Shown here in pieces: positions 32,930-41,355 of a stretch of DNA of 64,000 nt; within the stretch, counting starts at the first letter, position 1; each line of letters begins with the position of its first letter. The notes beneath the pieces are model-generated. The model saw only the letters and a list, made by a program, of their open reading frames with translations. It had not been told where the DNA came from and searched no databases. A program made the position numbers and the translations under genes. The stretch comes from Nonomuraea endophytica (GTDB taxonomy: Bacteria > Actinomycetota > Actinomycetes > Streptosporangiales > Streptosporangiaceae): assembly GCF_014203235.1 (NCBI RefSeq), contig NZ_JACHIN010000009.1, positions 189,539-253,538 on the forward strand. Direction: 5' to 3'.

Positions 32930-33964
32930 TCAGCCCGCGGTGTCGAAGTTGATCGCGGAGTAGGCGCGCAGCTTCCAGAGCTGGTGCTCGCTCTCGATTT
33001 TCCTGATCGTTCCGGAACGGCCGCGCATCACCAGCGAGTGCGTGACCGCCACGCCGCCGCGGAAGCGCACACCCTGCATGAGCTCGCCCTGCGTGATCCC
33101 GGTCGCGGCGAAGAAGACGTCGTCGGAGCGGACGAGGTCGTTGGTGGTGAGGACCTGGCCGAGGTTCAGGCCGGCGTCGAGTGCCTTGCGCCGCTCGGCC
33201 TCGTCACGCGGCCACAGTTTGCCCTGGATGACGCCGCCCAGGCACTTGAGCGCGCAGGCCGCCACGATGCCCTCCGGCGTGCCGCCGATGCCGAGCATCA
33301 GGTCGATGCCCGTGCCGGCGCGCGCGGCCATGATGGCGCCGGCCACGTCGCCGTCGGGGATGAACTTGATCCGCGCGCCCGTCTCCCTGATCTCCTTGAC
33401 GATCTGGTCGTGGCGCGGGCGGTCGAGGATGACCACGGTGACGTCGGCGGCTGAGGAGCCCTTGGCGCGGGCCACGGCCTGGATGTTCGCCGCCACGGGG
33501 GCCTCGATGTCCACCACGTCGGCCGCTTCCGGGCCGGTGACGAGCTTCTCCATGTAGAAAACGGCCGACGGGTCGAACATCGAGCCGCGTTCGCTCACCG
33601 CGATCACCGAGACCGCGTCCGGCATGCCGAGCGCGGTCAGCCGGGTGCCGTCGATCGGGTCGACGGCCACGTCGCACTCGGGACCGCTGCCGTCACCGAC
33701 CCGCTCGCCGTTGAACAACATGGGCGCCTTGTCCTTCTCGCCCTCGCCGATCACCACGACGCCGTTCATCGACACGGTGTTGATGAGCTGGCGCATCGCG
33801 TTGACGGCGGCGCCGTCCGCGCCGTTCTTGTCGCCTCTGCCCACCCAGCGCGCGGCGGCCATCGCGGCCGCCTCGGTGACGCGGACGAGCTCCATGGCGA
33901 GGTTTCGATCAGGGGCGTGCTCGCCCGTGGCCAGCGCTGCGGGTACAGACGTCTGATCGGACAT
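32930..33964 (-). CDS. glpX: class II fructose-1,6-bisphosphatase
   Basis: 344 aa. The metal-binding motifs GEGEKDKAPMLFNGE and VAVDPIDGTRLTALG are present, as is the GlpX-specific IGGTPEGIVAACALKCLGG. It hydrolyses fructose-1,6-bisphosphate in gluconeogenesis. GlpX is normally the only FBPase of actinomycetes, so it is essential on gluconeogenic substrates such as the hydroxybutyrate handled by the first operon. The start ATG at 33964 has GAGGAGG upstream. Confidence 0.96.
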   Translation of the reverse strand: MSDQTSVPAALATGEHAPDRNLAMELVRVTEAAAMAAARWVGRGDKNGADGAAVNAMRQLINTVSMNGVVVIGEGEKDKAPMLFNGERVGDGSGPECDVAVDPIDGTRLTALGMPDAVSVIAVSERGSMFDPSAVFYMEKLVTGPEAADVVDIEAPVAANIQAVARAKGSSAADVTVVILDRPRHDQIVKEIRETGARIKFIPDGDVAGAIMAARAGTGIDLMLGIGGTPEGIVAACALKCLGGVIQGKLWPRDEAERRKALDAGLNLGQVLTTNDLVRSDDVFFAATGITQGELMQGVRFRGGVAVTHSLVMRGRSGTIRKIESEHQLWKLRAYSAINFDTAG

Positions 33965-34037
33965 GATGGTGGGGCCTCCTCGTGGACAACTGCCTCGATC
34001 GTAGTTGCCCCTCTATCCCCGGTCAGCGGAGGATAAT

Positions 34038-34628
34038 GTGCCTCTCATGAGCAGCGATGTGGAACGGGCGGTGACGGGCCGGGGCGCGGCCACCCGTGTC
34101 GGCCTCCTCACGGCGGCCAAAGAGGTCTTCGTCTCGAAGGGATTCGCCGAGGCGGGCGTGACCGATGTGGTGGCGCGCGCCAACGCCAGCGTCGGCAGCC
34201 TCTACCACCACTTCTCCGGCAAGGCCGACCTCTACCTCACGCTGTTCGAGGACTTCCAGGGCAGACAGACGCAGCGGACCAAACGGGCCGCCCGCGATGC
34301 CCGCGAAACGGGCGAACAGGACCCGATGCGCGTCTTCCTGCGCGCCGCCCGCGCCTACCTCGACGGCTGCCTGGAAGAGCGCGAACTGGCCGCGCTGTTC
34401 CTGCGCGGGGACGGGCCGCCCGGCTTCGAGGTCGTCATGCGCGACCGGCTGCGCACGTGGGCCTCGCGCAACGCCGCCCTGTTCGAGGGCCAGCCCGCCC
34501 TGGTGATCGCCATCACCGGCGCGCTGGCCGCGGCCGTCAACGAGGTCACGCTCTCCGGCGACCGCAAGCTGGCCGACGACGTCCTCGCCATCATCGGCCA
34601 ACTCCGACCCGTCGCCCCGGCAGGGTAG
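34038..34628 (+). CDS. TetR-family regulator
   Basis: 196 aa. The GTG at 34038 is preferred because GGAGG lies 5 bp upstream; the ATG at 34047 would be too far from it. The N-terminal HTH is AGVTDVVARANASVGSLYHHF with SGKADLY. The ligand domain contains REL…ALFLRGDGPPGF. It is divergent from glpX (73 bp apart) and 11 bp upstream of the DUF4245 gene, with which it may be co-transcribed. The effector is unknown. Confidence 0.88.
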   Translation: MPLMSSDVERAVTGRGAATRVGLLTAAKEVFVSKGFAEAGVTDVVARANASVGSLYHHFSGKADLYLTLFEDFQGRQTQRTKRAARDARETGEQDPMRVFLRAARAYLDGCLEERELAALFLRGDGPPGFEVVMRDRLRTWASRNAALFEGQPALVIAITGALAAAVNEVTLSGDRKLADDVLAIIGQLRPVAPAG

Positions 34629-34639
34629 CCTCATCAGTT

Positions 34640-35170
34640 GTGCGGTTGACCCGAACTTTCTACTCCTACGCGGTGGCCCTGTTCGTCTGCCTGGCGGCGG
34701 TGGGCCTGTTCCTGCTGATGACGCCCCAGAGCAGGACCGAGCGCATCCCGAAGCGGGATTACTCGATCACGCTGGCCAACTTCAACAGGGCCGTGCCGTA
34801 CACGGTGTGGGGCCCCGCCCAGGACCCGGGCGGCTGGGTCCCCAACAGCAACCGCATCGCCGACGGCGCGAACGGCGCGAAGGTCCTCTATCTGGGGTAC
34901 GCGACCGCGAAGCGCGAGCACGCCATGTTCGCCCAGTCGGGTGAGCAGCCGGGCGCCGGGTTCGGCAACCGCATGGCCAACAGCGACAAGTCCGTCGGCA
35001 CCGAGCAGGTCAACGGCCAGCCCTGGGACAAGCGCTTCCGCGAGGACAAGAACCAGCGCACCCTGATCAGAACTCTGCCCGGAGTCACGCTCGTGGTCAC
35101 CGGCACGGCCGACTGGCCCGAACTCGCCCAGCTGGCCGCCACCCTCCGCGAGGTCCCCAAGCCGGCCTGA
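34640..35170 (+). CDS. DUF4245 family membrane-anchored protein
   Basis: 176 aa, GTG start. One N-terminal helix (YAVALFVCLAAVGLFLLM) is followed by an extracytoplasmic domain with VPYTVWGPAQDPGGWVPNSNR and VLYLGYATAKREHAMFAQS, the DUF4245 signature. In actinomycete chromosomes, as I recall, this family is regularly near glpX, as here. The function is unknown. It ends one base before the convergent TetR stop. Confidence 0.85.
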   Translation: MRLTRTFYSYAVALFVCLAAVGLFLLMTPQSRTERIPKRDYSITLANFNRAVPYTVWGPAQDPGGWVPNSNRIADGANGAKVLYLGYATAKREHAMFAQSGEQPGAGFGNRMANSDKSVGTEQVNGQPWDKRFREDKNQRTLIRTLPGVTLVVTGTADWPELAQLAATLREVPKPA

Positions 35171-35171
35171 G

Positions 35172-35771
35172 CTACCGCGCGATCTCCCGGACCAGCGCGT
35201 CGAGCCCGTCCTTGATCTGCTCGACCGTGAAACCGCGCTCGGTGCGCTGGAAGTTGAGCAGGCCCACGTTGACGGGCGCGAGCAGCACGTCGGCCAGAAA
35301 CCGCTGGTCGGCGCCCGGCCGGAGCTGGGCGAGCAGCGCGGTCAGGTGGGCGTGGTAGACGTGGTACGGCCCGGCGAAACGGGCCTTCGGCGAACTCTTC
35401 TCCAGGAGCAGAAAGAGTTCTTCCTGCCCGAAGAAGTGATCGACGAGCGCGCGCAGGAACGCGGAGATCCGCTCACCGGGCGTGCCACCTGGCCCCAGCG
35501 GTGAGGGACCGCTGAGGAACGCCGCCTGGAAGTGCCGCTCCCGCTCGTCGATGAGCGCGTAGATCAGTCCAGCGCGGTCGCCGAAGCGGCGGTAGACGGT
35601 CCCGACTCCCACGCATGCCTCGCGCGCCACCTCGTCGAGCGAGAGCTGCTCGGCGCCGCGCTCGGCGATCATGCGGGCGGCGCAGTCGACGATCTTCTGC
35701 CGATTACGTGCGGCATCAGCGCGTTCGGGGGGAGGTTGCCCGAGAACAGGGAGTTGCTGGCGTTCGCGCAC
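35172..35771 (-). CDS. TetR-family regulator
   Basis: 199 aa, GTG start. The HTH is QLSLDEVAREACVGVGTVYRRF with GDRAGLIYALIDER after it. This is the common actinobacterial TetR group that represses a divergent oxidoreductase or transporter. It is divergent from the deazaflavin-type oxidoreductase gene with 85 bp between, and two identical-core palindromes lie there. It probably represses both genes. Confidence 0.9.
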   Translation of the reverse strand: MRERQQLPVLGQPPPERADAARNRQKIVDCAARMIAERGAEQLSLDEVAREACVGVGTVYRRFGDRAGLIYALIDERERHFQAAFLSGPSPLGPGGTPGERISAFLRALVDHFFGQEELFLLLEKSSPKARFAGPYHVYHAHLTALLAQLRPGADQRFLADVLLAPVNVGLLNFQRTERGFTVEQIKDGLDALVREIAR

Positions 35772-35795
35772 AGCTTGAGCATAGCCACTTGGAAA

Positions 35796-35834
35796 CGGAG
35801 ACCTCTCCGGTTACTCTATTCGGAGAGTTCTCCG
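35796..35834. promoter_or_regulatory. tandem TetR operators CGGAGA-NN-TCTCCG
   Basis: Two perfect 14-bp palindromes, CGGAGA-CC-TCTCCG (35796-35809) and CGGAGA-GT-TCTCCG (35821-35834), have centres 25 bp apart between the divergent TetR and oxidoreductase starts. The second lies 22 bp before the oxidoreductase ATG. Identical arms and differing central pairs strongly suggest selection for protein binding. Confidence 0.8.
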
Positions 35835-35856
35835 CTTATCGATTTTGGGAGTGGCA

Positions 35857-36264
35857 ATGCCGAACGACTTCAACCAGCAGGTGATCGAGGAGTTCCGGGC
35901 CAACGCCGGCAAGGTCGGCGGATACTTCGAAGGCCACGACCTCGTCCTGCTCACCACCAAGGGCGCCAAGACCGGCAACCAGACCACCTCGCCCGTCATG
36001 TACCTCCCGGACGGCGACCGCTACGTGATCATCGCCTCGAACGGCGGCGCCGACCACCACCCGGCCTGGTACCACAACCTGCTCGCCCACCCGGAACTGA
36101 CCGCCGAGATCGGCACCGAGACGTTCTCCGCCAAAGCCCAGCAGATCGACGGCAAGGAACGCGACGAGCTCTACGCCCGCATGGTCGCCATCGCCCCCGG
36201 CTTCGCCGAATACGAGGCCAAGACCACCCGTCGCATCCCCGTCCTCTCGCTCCACCGCGCCTGA
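35857..36264 (+). CDS. nitroreductase-family deazaflavin (F420)-dependent oxidoreductase
   Basis: 135 aa. LVLLTTKGAKTGNQTTSPVMYLPDGDRYVIIASNGGADHHPAWYHNLLAHP contains the split-barrel Ddn-family signature (GAKTG, HHPAWYHNL). F420H2-dependent reduction of a small molecule is expected. A GGGAG ribosome site precedes ATG 35857. Expression is probably controlled by the divergent TetR through the two operators. A 10-bp hairpin follows the stop directly. Confidence 0.88.
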   Translation: MPNDFNQQVIEEFRANAGKVGGYFEGHDLVLLTTKGAKTGNQTTSPVMYLPDGDRYVIIASNGGADHHPAWYHNLLAHPELTAEIGTETFSAKAQQIDGKERDELYARMVAIAPGFAEYEAKTTRRIPVLSLHRA

Positions 36265-36287
36265 GCTCGACAGCCTCGCTGTCGAGC
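36265..36287 (+). terminator. hairpin terminator after the F420-type gene
   Basis: GCTCGACAGC-CTC-GCTGTCGAGC, a perfect 10-bp stem with a 3-base loop, begins 1 bp after the stop codon. No U-run is present, which is common for actinomycete terminators. Confidence 0.7.
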
Positions 36288-36704
36288 GTCCCGCTTGCTG
36301 CGGTCCATGGGCGTCGCGTGGGCGTCTCGCGTGCGCGCCCAAAACCCCGCCCATCCTCTACGGCCCAGCGAAGTGAGCCCCACCCGCCGCCCGTGGCTGG
36401 GCCCCGTCCAGGGGAACGGTCGTCCAGCGTGCGTGCCCGGCCACCGTAACGACCGCCCCGCCGGCCGCCCGCGTGGTCCAGAGGCCCGGCCACGCGGCAG
36501 CCCAAAAGCCCAAACCAAGCGCAGACCAACAGCCCCCGAACCCAAGCGACAGGTCCACAAGCCCGAACCGCAGACCAACAGCTCCGAGCCACGCGGCGAG
36601 TCCACGAGCCCGCTCCACGCAGACCAAAGTCGGGACCAGGCGCAGACCGGCAGCTTCGAGCCACGCGGCGCACGGCTAGAGGCGCACAGCCAGAGGCGCA
36701 GAGC
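36288..36704. other. gene-poor convergent gap with degenerate repeats
   Basis: I see no convincing gene. Reading frames here are long only because stops are rare at high GC. A block GCAGACC(aa/gg)CAGCT(c/t)CGAGCCACGCGGCG occurs at 36570-36600 and 36642-36672 (72 bp apart), with partial copies at 36521 and 36619. The piece GGCCACCGTAACG then CGCCCCGCCGGCC (36438-36464) closely matches 59517-59542 inside the other repeat region. Confidence 0.5.
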
Positions 36705-36953
36705 CTAGAAGGGTGCGTCCTCGGAGGGTTCGGTGCGGCGGGCCATGGCGGCGGCGAGTTTGACGCGGGCCCCCTGCAGCCACTCCTCGCACACCGCGGC
36801 CAGCTTCTCCCCCCGCTCCCACAGCTCGATCGACTGCTCCAAGGTCAGCCCGCCCGTCTCCAGGCGGTGCACCACCTCGGTCAGCTCCTCCCGGGCCTGC
36901 TCGTACGACGGTGTCCTGTCGGAGGAGGCCCCGGGTGCGTTCTCGTCTGCCAC
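36705..36953 (-). CDS. xseB: exodeoxyribonuclease VII small subunit
   Basis: 82 aa from GTG 36953. SYEQAREELTEVVHRLETGG, then LTLEQSIELWERGEKLA and CEEWLQGARVKL, is the complete XseB helical hairpin; the length is normal. With XseA it degrades single-stranded DNA. Unusually, xseA is not adjacent: a GNAT gene on the opposite strand lies between them, so the two subunits cannot be translationally coupled here. Confidence 0.92.
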   Translation of the reverse strand: MADENAPGASSDRTPSYEQAREELTEVVHRLETGGLTLEQSIELWERGEKLAAVCEEWLQGARVKLAAAMARRTEPSEDAPF

Positions 36954-37059
36954 GCGACCCACCCTAGAGTCAGACACTGACAATCGCGCCCTGGCCCGCC
37001 GATGACCGGGCCGGTACGACCTTTCGCGGTGTGTGGAGGCAAAGCGTGTGGAGGCAGAT

Positions 37060-37518
37060 GTGACCGTTCGACCCGCCACGCGTGCGGACATCCCCGAGCT
37101 GGTCCGCCTGAGGGAGGTCCTCGCCGACCGTATGGCCGAGGACGCCGGTGCCCCGGCCGACGACGACTGGCAGGAGCCGTACGCCAAGAGCCTGCACGAA
37201 CGCCTCGGCGACCCCGACGTGGCCGTGCTGGTCATCGACGGGGACGACGGGCTGGCCGCGTGCGGGATCGGGTTCATCTTCCAGCGCTTCCCCGGCCCCG
37301 GCCGCTGGGACGGCCGCTTCGGCTACATCCTCGGCATGGCCACCGACCCGCGCCACCGCAGGCAGGGCCACGGCCGCGCCATCATGGACGCCCTCATGAG
37401 CTGGTACCGCGACAACGACATCACCCGCGTCGACCTGCACGCCACCTCCGACGGCGAGCCGCTCTACCGCTCGATGGGCTTCACCCAGCCGTACCCGGCC
37501 CTGACCTGGCTCGCCTAA
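37060..37518 (+). CDS. GNAT-family N-acetyltransferase
   Basis: 152 aa from GTG 37060 (VTVRPATRADIPELVRLREV), chosen because GGAGG is 5-6 bp upstream. Two further in-frame GTGs (37033, 37048) exist and the second also has a GGAGG. The acetyl-CoA loop is MATDPRHRRQGHGRAIMDAL, and LYRSMGFTQ is the usual C-terminal strand. It acetylates an unknown amine. It sits on the plus strand between the minus-strand xseB and xseA, overlapping the xseA 3' end by 4 bp. Confidence 0.88.
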   Translation: MTVRPATRADIPELVRLREVLADRMAEDAGAPADDDWQEPYAKSLHERLGDPDVAVLVIDGDDGLAACGIGFIFQRFPGPGRWDGRFGYILGMATDPRHRRQGHGRAIMDALMSWYRDNDITRVDLHATSDGEPLYRSMGFTQPYPALTWLA

Positions 37519-38993
37519 GGCTCGTCGAGGGCAGGCTGCTCAGCCGCCGCCTTCTTACGAGGCTTCCTGGCAGGCTTAGCCGCCGCCTCAACCCCCGCGC
37601 CCGCATCGCCGCCGTCGCTCGCGCCGCCACGGACGCCCGCGCTCGTACCGACGCCCGCGCTCGTACTGCCACGACCACCCGTGCCTTTACCGCCTCGGCC
37701 GCCCGCACCGGAACCGCCCGCACCGGAACCGCCCGCACCGGAACCGCCCGCGCCCGACCCGCTCGCGTTCGAGCCACCCGCACCCGAACCGCCGCCCTCG
37801 GCCCGTACAGCCAGTCGGTCGTCGCTGAGCCGGATCGTCAGCACATCACCGGGCGCCACATCCTTGGCCAGCCGCACCACGTCCCCGTCCGGACGCTGCA
37901 CGATCGCATACCCGCGCTCCAACGTCGCCGCCGGAGACAAGGCCACGAGCTGGGCCCGCAGGTGCGACAGCGAGTCGGAGGCCCGGTCCAGCGAACCCGT
38001 CAGGCTCCGCCGCGTCCTGTCCCGCAACGCGTCGACCTGCTCGGCCCGGCGCTCCAGCTCGCGTACCGGATCCGCCAGCGACGGGCGCGAACGCACCGAC
38101 GTCAGCCACGACATCTCGCGGTCGAGCCAGCCGCCCACCACCCGCCGCCCCCGGTCACGCAGTTGCCGCACCAGCGTCAGCTGCTCGCCGACATCCGGCA
38201 CGACCTTCTTGGCCGCGTCCGTGGGGGTGGAGGCGCGCACGTCGGCCACCAGGTCGAGCAGCGGACTGTCCTGCTCGTGGCCGATCGCGCTCACCACCGG
38301 GGTACGGCAGGCCGCCACCGCCCTGACCAGGCTCTCGTCCGAGAACGGCAGCAGGTCCTCCAGCGAACCCCCGCCCCGCGCGACCACGATCACGTCGACC
38401 TCGCGGTCGGCGTCGAGCTTGCCGAGCGCCTCGGTGACCTCGCCCACGGCGTAAGGGCCCTGGACGGCCACCTCCTCGACCTTGAACCGCACCGCCGGCC
38501 AGCGCCTCCGCGAGTTTTCCAGCACGTCGCGCTCGGCCGCCGAGTCACGGCCGCAGATCAGCCCGATCGTGCCCGGCAGGAACGGCAGCCTGCGCTTGCG
38601 GTCGGCGTTGAACAGCCCTTCGGCGGCCAGCAGCTGCCGCAACCGCTCCAGCCTGGCCAGCAGCTCGCCCACACCGACCGGCCGGATCTCCAGGGCGGTG
38701 AACGCGAACGAGCCCCTGTTGACCCAGAAGTCCGGCTTGACGTGCACGACGACCCTGGCGCCGTCGGTCGGCCTCGGCACGGTCGCCTCGTAGACGCCGC
38801 GCGGCGCGGTGACCCGCGCGCTGACGTTGGCCACCGGGTCACGCAGGGTCAGGAAGACCGTGCCGCCGCGCGCACTCAGGTCGGTGATCTGGCCCTCGAC
38901 CCAGACCGTGCCGAGCTTGCCGATCCAGCCGCCGACCATCTGCAGGACCGTACGGATCGGCAAGGGCGACTCGGGAGAGGTCTTCGAGCTCAT
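37515..38993 (-). CDS. xseA: exodeoxyribonuclease VII large subunit with Gly-rich tail
   Basis: 492 aa. The N-terminal OB fold (VWVEGQITDLSARGGTVFLTL) is followed by the catalytic domain: GLICGRDSAAERDVLENSRRR, VIVVARGGGSLEDLLPFSDE, and AIGHEQDSPLLDLVADVRASTP. The enzymatic part ends near residue 400 (LERGYAIVQRPDG, then RLSDDRLAVRAEGG). The last 85 residues are a low-complexity Gly/Ser/Ala then Lys/Ala tail, encoded partly by 15-bp tandem repeats (37701-37760). Such tails vary among actinomycetes and are probably a disordered, DNA-attracting extension. Confidence 0.95.
   Translation of the reverse strand: MSSKTSPESPLPIRTVLQMVGGWIGKLGTVWVEGQITDLSARGGTVFLTLRDPVANVSARVTAPRGVYEATVPRPTDGARVVVHVKPDFWVNRGSFAFTALEIRPVGVGELLARLERLRQLLAAEGLFNADRKRRLPFLPGTIGLICGRDSAAERDVLENSRRRWPAVRFKVEEVAVQGPYAVGEVTEALGKLDADREVDVIVVARGGGSLEDLLPFSDESLVRAVAACRTPVVSAIGHEQDSPLLDLVADVRASTPTDAAKKVVPDVGEQLTLVRQLRDRGRRVVGGWLDREMSWLTSVRSRPSLADPVRELERRAEQVDALRDRTRRSLTGSLDRASDSLSHLRAQLVALSPAATLERGYAIVQRPDGDVVRLAKDVAPGDVLTIRLSDDRLAVRAEGGGSGAGGSNASGSGAGGSGAGGSGAGGSGAGGRGGKGTGGRGSTSAGVGTSAGVRGGASDGGDAGAGVEAAAKPARKPRKKAAAEQPALDEP
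37701..37760 (-). repeat. 15-bp tandem repeat in the xseA tail
   Basis: GCCCGCACCGGAACC occurs three times without change (37701, 37716, 37731), followed by one degenerate copy (37746). It encodes GSGAG repeats in XseA. Perfect copies suggest recent slippage expansion. Confidence 0.7.
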
Positions 38994-39019
38994 GGCGGCA
39001 GACTACGGTGCCCGGCCGA

Positions 39020-40267
39020 CTATTCTCCGGCTTCGAGCTTGGCCAGGCGGTTCTCGTACATCTTCACGACCTCCGGCCGCCCCTGCGTGGCCTGCTCATA
39101 GGCGAGCAGCTCACCGATCTGCGCCGCGCTCTTCCCACGCATCCTCGCGCGGAGCGAAGCCACCGTCAGCTCCCCATACCCCACCAAAGGCTCCCCAGGT
39201 ACGGCTCCCGCCCCCTCAACAGCCTCCCCACCAACCGGCTCGGCAACAGCCTTCCTGGCCGCAGGCTTGGCCCCAGAGGCCCTCGAAGCGCCAGGCTTAG
39301 AAGCAGTGGGCTTAGAAGCAGTGGGCTTAGAAGTGGCTGGCTTAGAAGCAGCAGCCTCGGAAGCAGTGGGCTCCGATGTGGCGGGCTCCGAGGCTGCGGC
39401 CTTGGAAGCAGCGGCCTTGGCGGCGGCGGGCTTCGTGGCAGCGGTCCTGGCGGGCGCCTTCCGCGCAGGCTTCTTGACCGGCACCTCGGCGCCAGCCGCA
39501 GCCTCGGTCGCGGCGTCGGAAGCGGCAGCCGTGGTGGCGGCCTCCGGGGTCGCGGTCTTCGGCTTGGTGGCGCGCTTGGTGGTCGTGCGCTTGGCCACGG
39601 GCTCGGCCGACTCGACGACGACCGCCTCGGTGACGGCCTCCTTGGCGACCGGCTCCTTGCTGGCAGGCTCCTCGAGGACGGGCTCCTTGGCAGCGGCCTC
39701 GTCGGCGGTGGGCTTCGCGGCAGCCGGTTCCTCCACGACAACCGGCTTGACCTCGACAGCCTCAGGGACCGAAACAGCCTCAGCAGCAACAGCGGGCTTG
39801 GCCGCCGCAGTGGCCTCGGCCTTGGAAGCGGTGGTGGCCTCGGCCGTGCTGGTGGCCTCGGCTGCAAGGGTGGGCTCGGCTGCAGGGGCGGGCTCGGTGG
39901 CCGTGGGAGCGGGGTCCGGCTTGGTGGTCGGGGTGAAGATGACCGGGTCGGCCTTGGTCTTCGGGGCGGTGCCGTTGGGTTCGGCGGTGCCCGTGGCGCT
40001 GGGGCGGGGTGCGAAGATGACCGGCTCCCTGCGCGCGGGCTTCTCCTCCGCGCTCTCGGCCAGTTGTTCGGTGGCGGGACGCTTGGTCTCCTCGACCTCT
40101 TCCCGCCGGCCCAGCCCCTTGATCGAGTTCTTGACCCGGTCCACGAGCAGCAACGCCTGCCCGGCGGCGCTCAACGTGGACTGGATGACGACGAGTGGCA
40201 GCTCCTTGGCCTTTTCCTTGTCGGTGATGGTCTTGGCGATGTTCCGTATCACGTCGCTGAGGGACAT
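39020..40267 (-). CDS. lipid-droplet-associated / HBHA-like protein
   Basis: 415 aa in three parts. Residues 1-60 (LPLVVIQSTLSAAGQALLLVDRV) resemble the N-terminus of actinobacterial lipid-droplet-associated proteins. About 290 low-complexity residues rich in Ala, Glu, Lys, Pro and Thr follow (repeats such as SKPTASKPTASKP near residue 330). The C-terminal domain (GYGELTVASLRARMRGKSAA, then IGELLAYEQATQGRPEVVKM) is a conserved domain in this family and in Rho-N-like helical folds. Related rhodococcal proteins coat triacylglycerol droplets and bind DNA. It lies between xseA and the divergent ispH. Confidence 0.72.
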   Translation of the reverse strand: MSLSDVIRNIAKTITDKEKAKELPLVVIQSTLSAAGQALLLVDRVKNSIKGLGRREEVEETKRPATEQLAESAEEKPARREPVIFAPRPSATGTAEPNGTAPKTKADPVIFTPTTKPDPAPTATEPAPAAEPTLAAEATSTAEATTASKAEATAAAKPAVAAEAVSVPEAVEVKPVVVEEPAAAKPTADEAAAKEPVLEEPASKEPVAKEAVTEAVVVESAEPVAKRTTTKRATKPKTATPEAATTAAASDAATEAAAGAEVPVKKPARKAPARTAATKPAAAKAAASKAAASEPATSEPTASEAAASKPATSKPTASKPTASKPGASRASGAKPAARKAVAEPVGGEAVEGAGAVPGEPLVGYGELTVASLRARMRGKSAAQIGELLAYEQATQGRPEVVKMYENRLAKLEAGE

Positions 40268-40381
40268 GAGGACTCCCTGGTTTACGCGGGGCGGGGGGCC
40301 CGTATTGGACGGCTGGTCTGGCAAACGCGTAACGGGCACGCACGCGCCGGCCGGTTCGCCGCTCCACGTAGCATAGGGAGC

Positions 40382-41347
40382 ATGGAGCCGAAGACCCCCA
40401 CCAGCCGACGCGTCCTCGTGGCCAAGCCCCGCGGCTACTGCGCCGGAGTCGATCGAGCCGTGGTCGCGGTCGAGAAGGCTTTGGAGCAGTACGGCGCCCC
40501 CATTTACGTGCGCAAGCAGATCGTCCACAACACCCACGTGGTCAAGACGCTCGAAGCCAGAGGCGCCATTTTCGTCGAGGAGACCGAGGAGGTCCCCGAA
40601 GGCGAGATCGTGGTCTTCTCCGCCCACGGCGTGAGCCCGGCGGTCCACGAGGAGGCCCGCAACCGGCAGTTGCGCACGATCGACGCCACCTGCCCGCTGG
40701 TGACGAAGGTCCACAACGAGGCCAAGCGCTTCGCCGGCCAGGACTACGACATCCTGCTCATCGGCCACGAAGGCCACGAAGAGGTGGAAGGCACCGCGGG
40801 CGAGGCCCCGGAGCACATCCAGCTCGTCGACGGCCTCGACTCGGTCGACCGCATCCAGGTCAAGGACCCGAGCCGGCTGGTCTGGCTCTCACAGACGACC
40901 CTGTCGGTGGACGAGACCGTCGAGACGGTCAACCGCCTCAAGGAGCGTTTCCCGACGCTGCTCGACCCGCCGAGCGACGACATCTGCTACGCCACCCAGA
41001 ACCGCCAGGTCGCGGTGAAGGAGATCGCGGCGGAGTCGCAGCTCGTCATCGTGGTCGGCTCGGAAAACTCCTCCAACTCCAAGCGCCTGGTCGAGGTGGC
41101 CAAGGACTACGGCGCCGACGCCTCCTACCTGGTCGACTACGCCGCCGACATCCGCGACGAGTGGCTGGAGGGCGTCGACACGGTCGGCGTGACCAGCGGC
41201 GCCTCGGTTCCCGAGGAGCTGGTCGAGGAGGTGCTGGTCCGCCTGGCCAAGCACGGCTTCGACGACGTGCGCGAGGTCCAGCCGGTGGACGAGCGCGTGC
41301 GCTTCGCCCTGCCCCACGAGCTGCGCAAGGACCTGCGCGCCTCCTGA
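40382..41347 (+). CDS. ispH: 4-hydroxy-3-methylbut-2-enyl diphosphate reductase
   Basis: 321 aa. The three [4Fe-4S] cysteines are Cys20 (PRGYCAGVDRA), Cys104 (DATCPLVTKVH) and Cys202 (DDICYATQNRQ). The catalytic HNTHVV and SAHGV histidines and a Glu in the GHEGHEEVEGTAGE loop are also present. It catalyses the last step of the MEP isoprenoid pathway, giving IPP and DMAPP. The length is normal. A 9-bp hairpin follows the stop. Confidence 0.97.
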   Translation: MEPKTPTSRRVLVAKPRGYCAGVDRAVVAVEKALEQYGAPIYVRKQIVHNTHVVKTLEARGAIFVEETEEVPEGEIVVFSAHGVSPAVHEEARNRQLRTIDATCPLVTKVHNEAKRFAGQDYDILLIGHEGHEEVEGTAGEAPEHIQLVDGLDSVDRIQVKDPSRLVWLSQTTLSVDETVETVNRLKERFPTLLDPPSDDICYATQNRQVAVKEIAAESQLVIVVGSENSSNSKRLVEVAKDYGADASYLVDYAADIRDEWLEGVDTVGVTSGASVPEELVEEVLVRLAKHGFDDVREVQPVDERVRFALPHELRKDLRAS

Positions 41348-41355
41348 ACCCGAAC

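Noticed and set aside
36029..36673. Minus-strand frame with repeated RRVARSC(R/W)SA
   Set aside because: The repeat comes from the DNA repeat of the gap and the frame runs into the F420-type gene. Composition is unlike a real protein.
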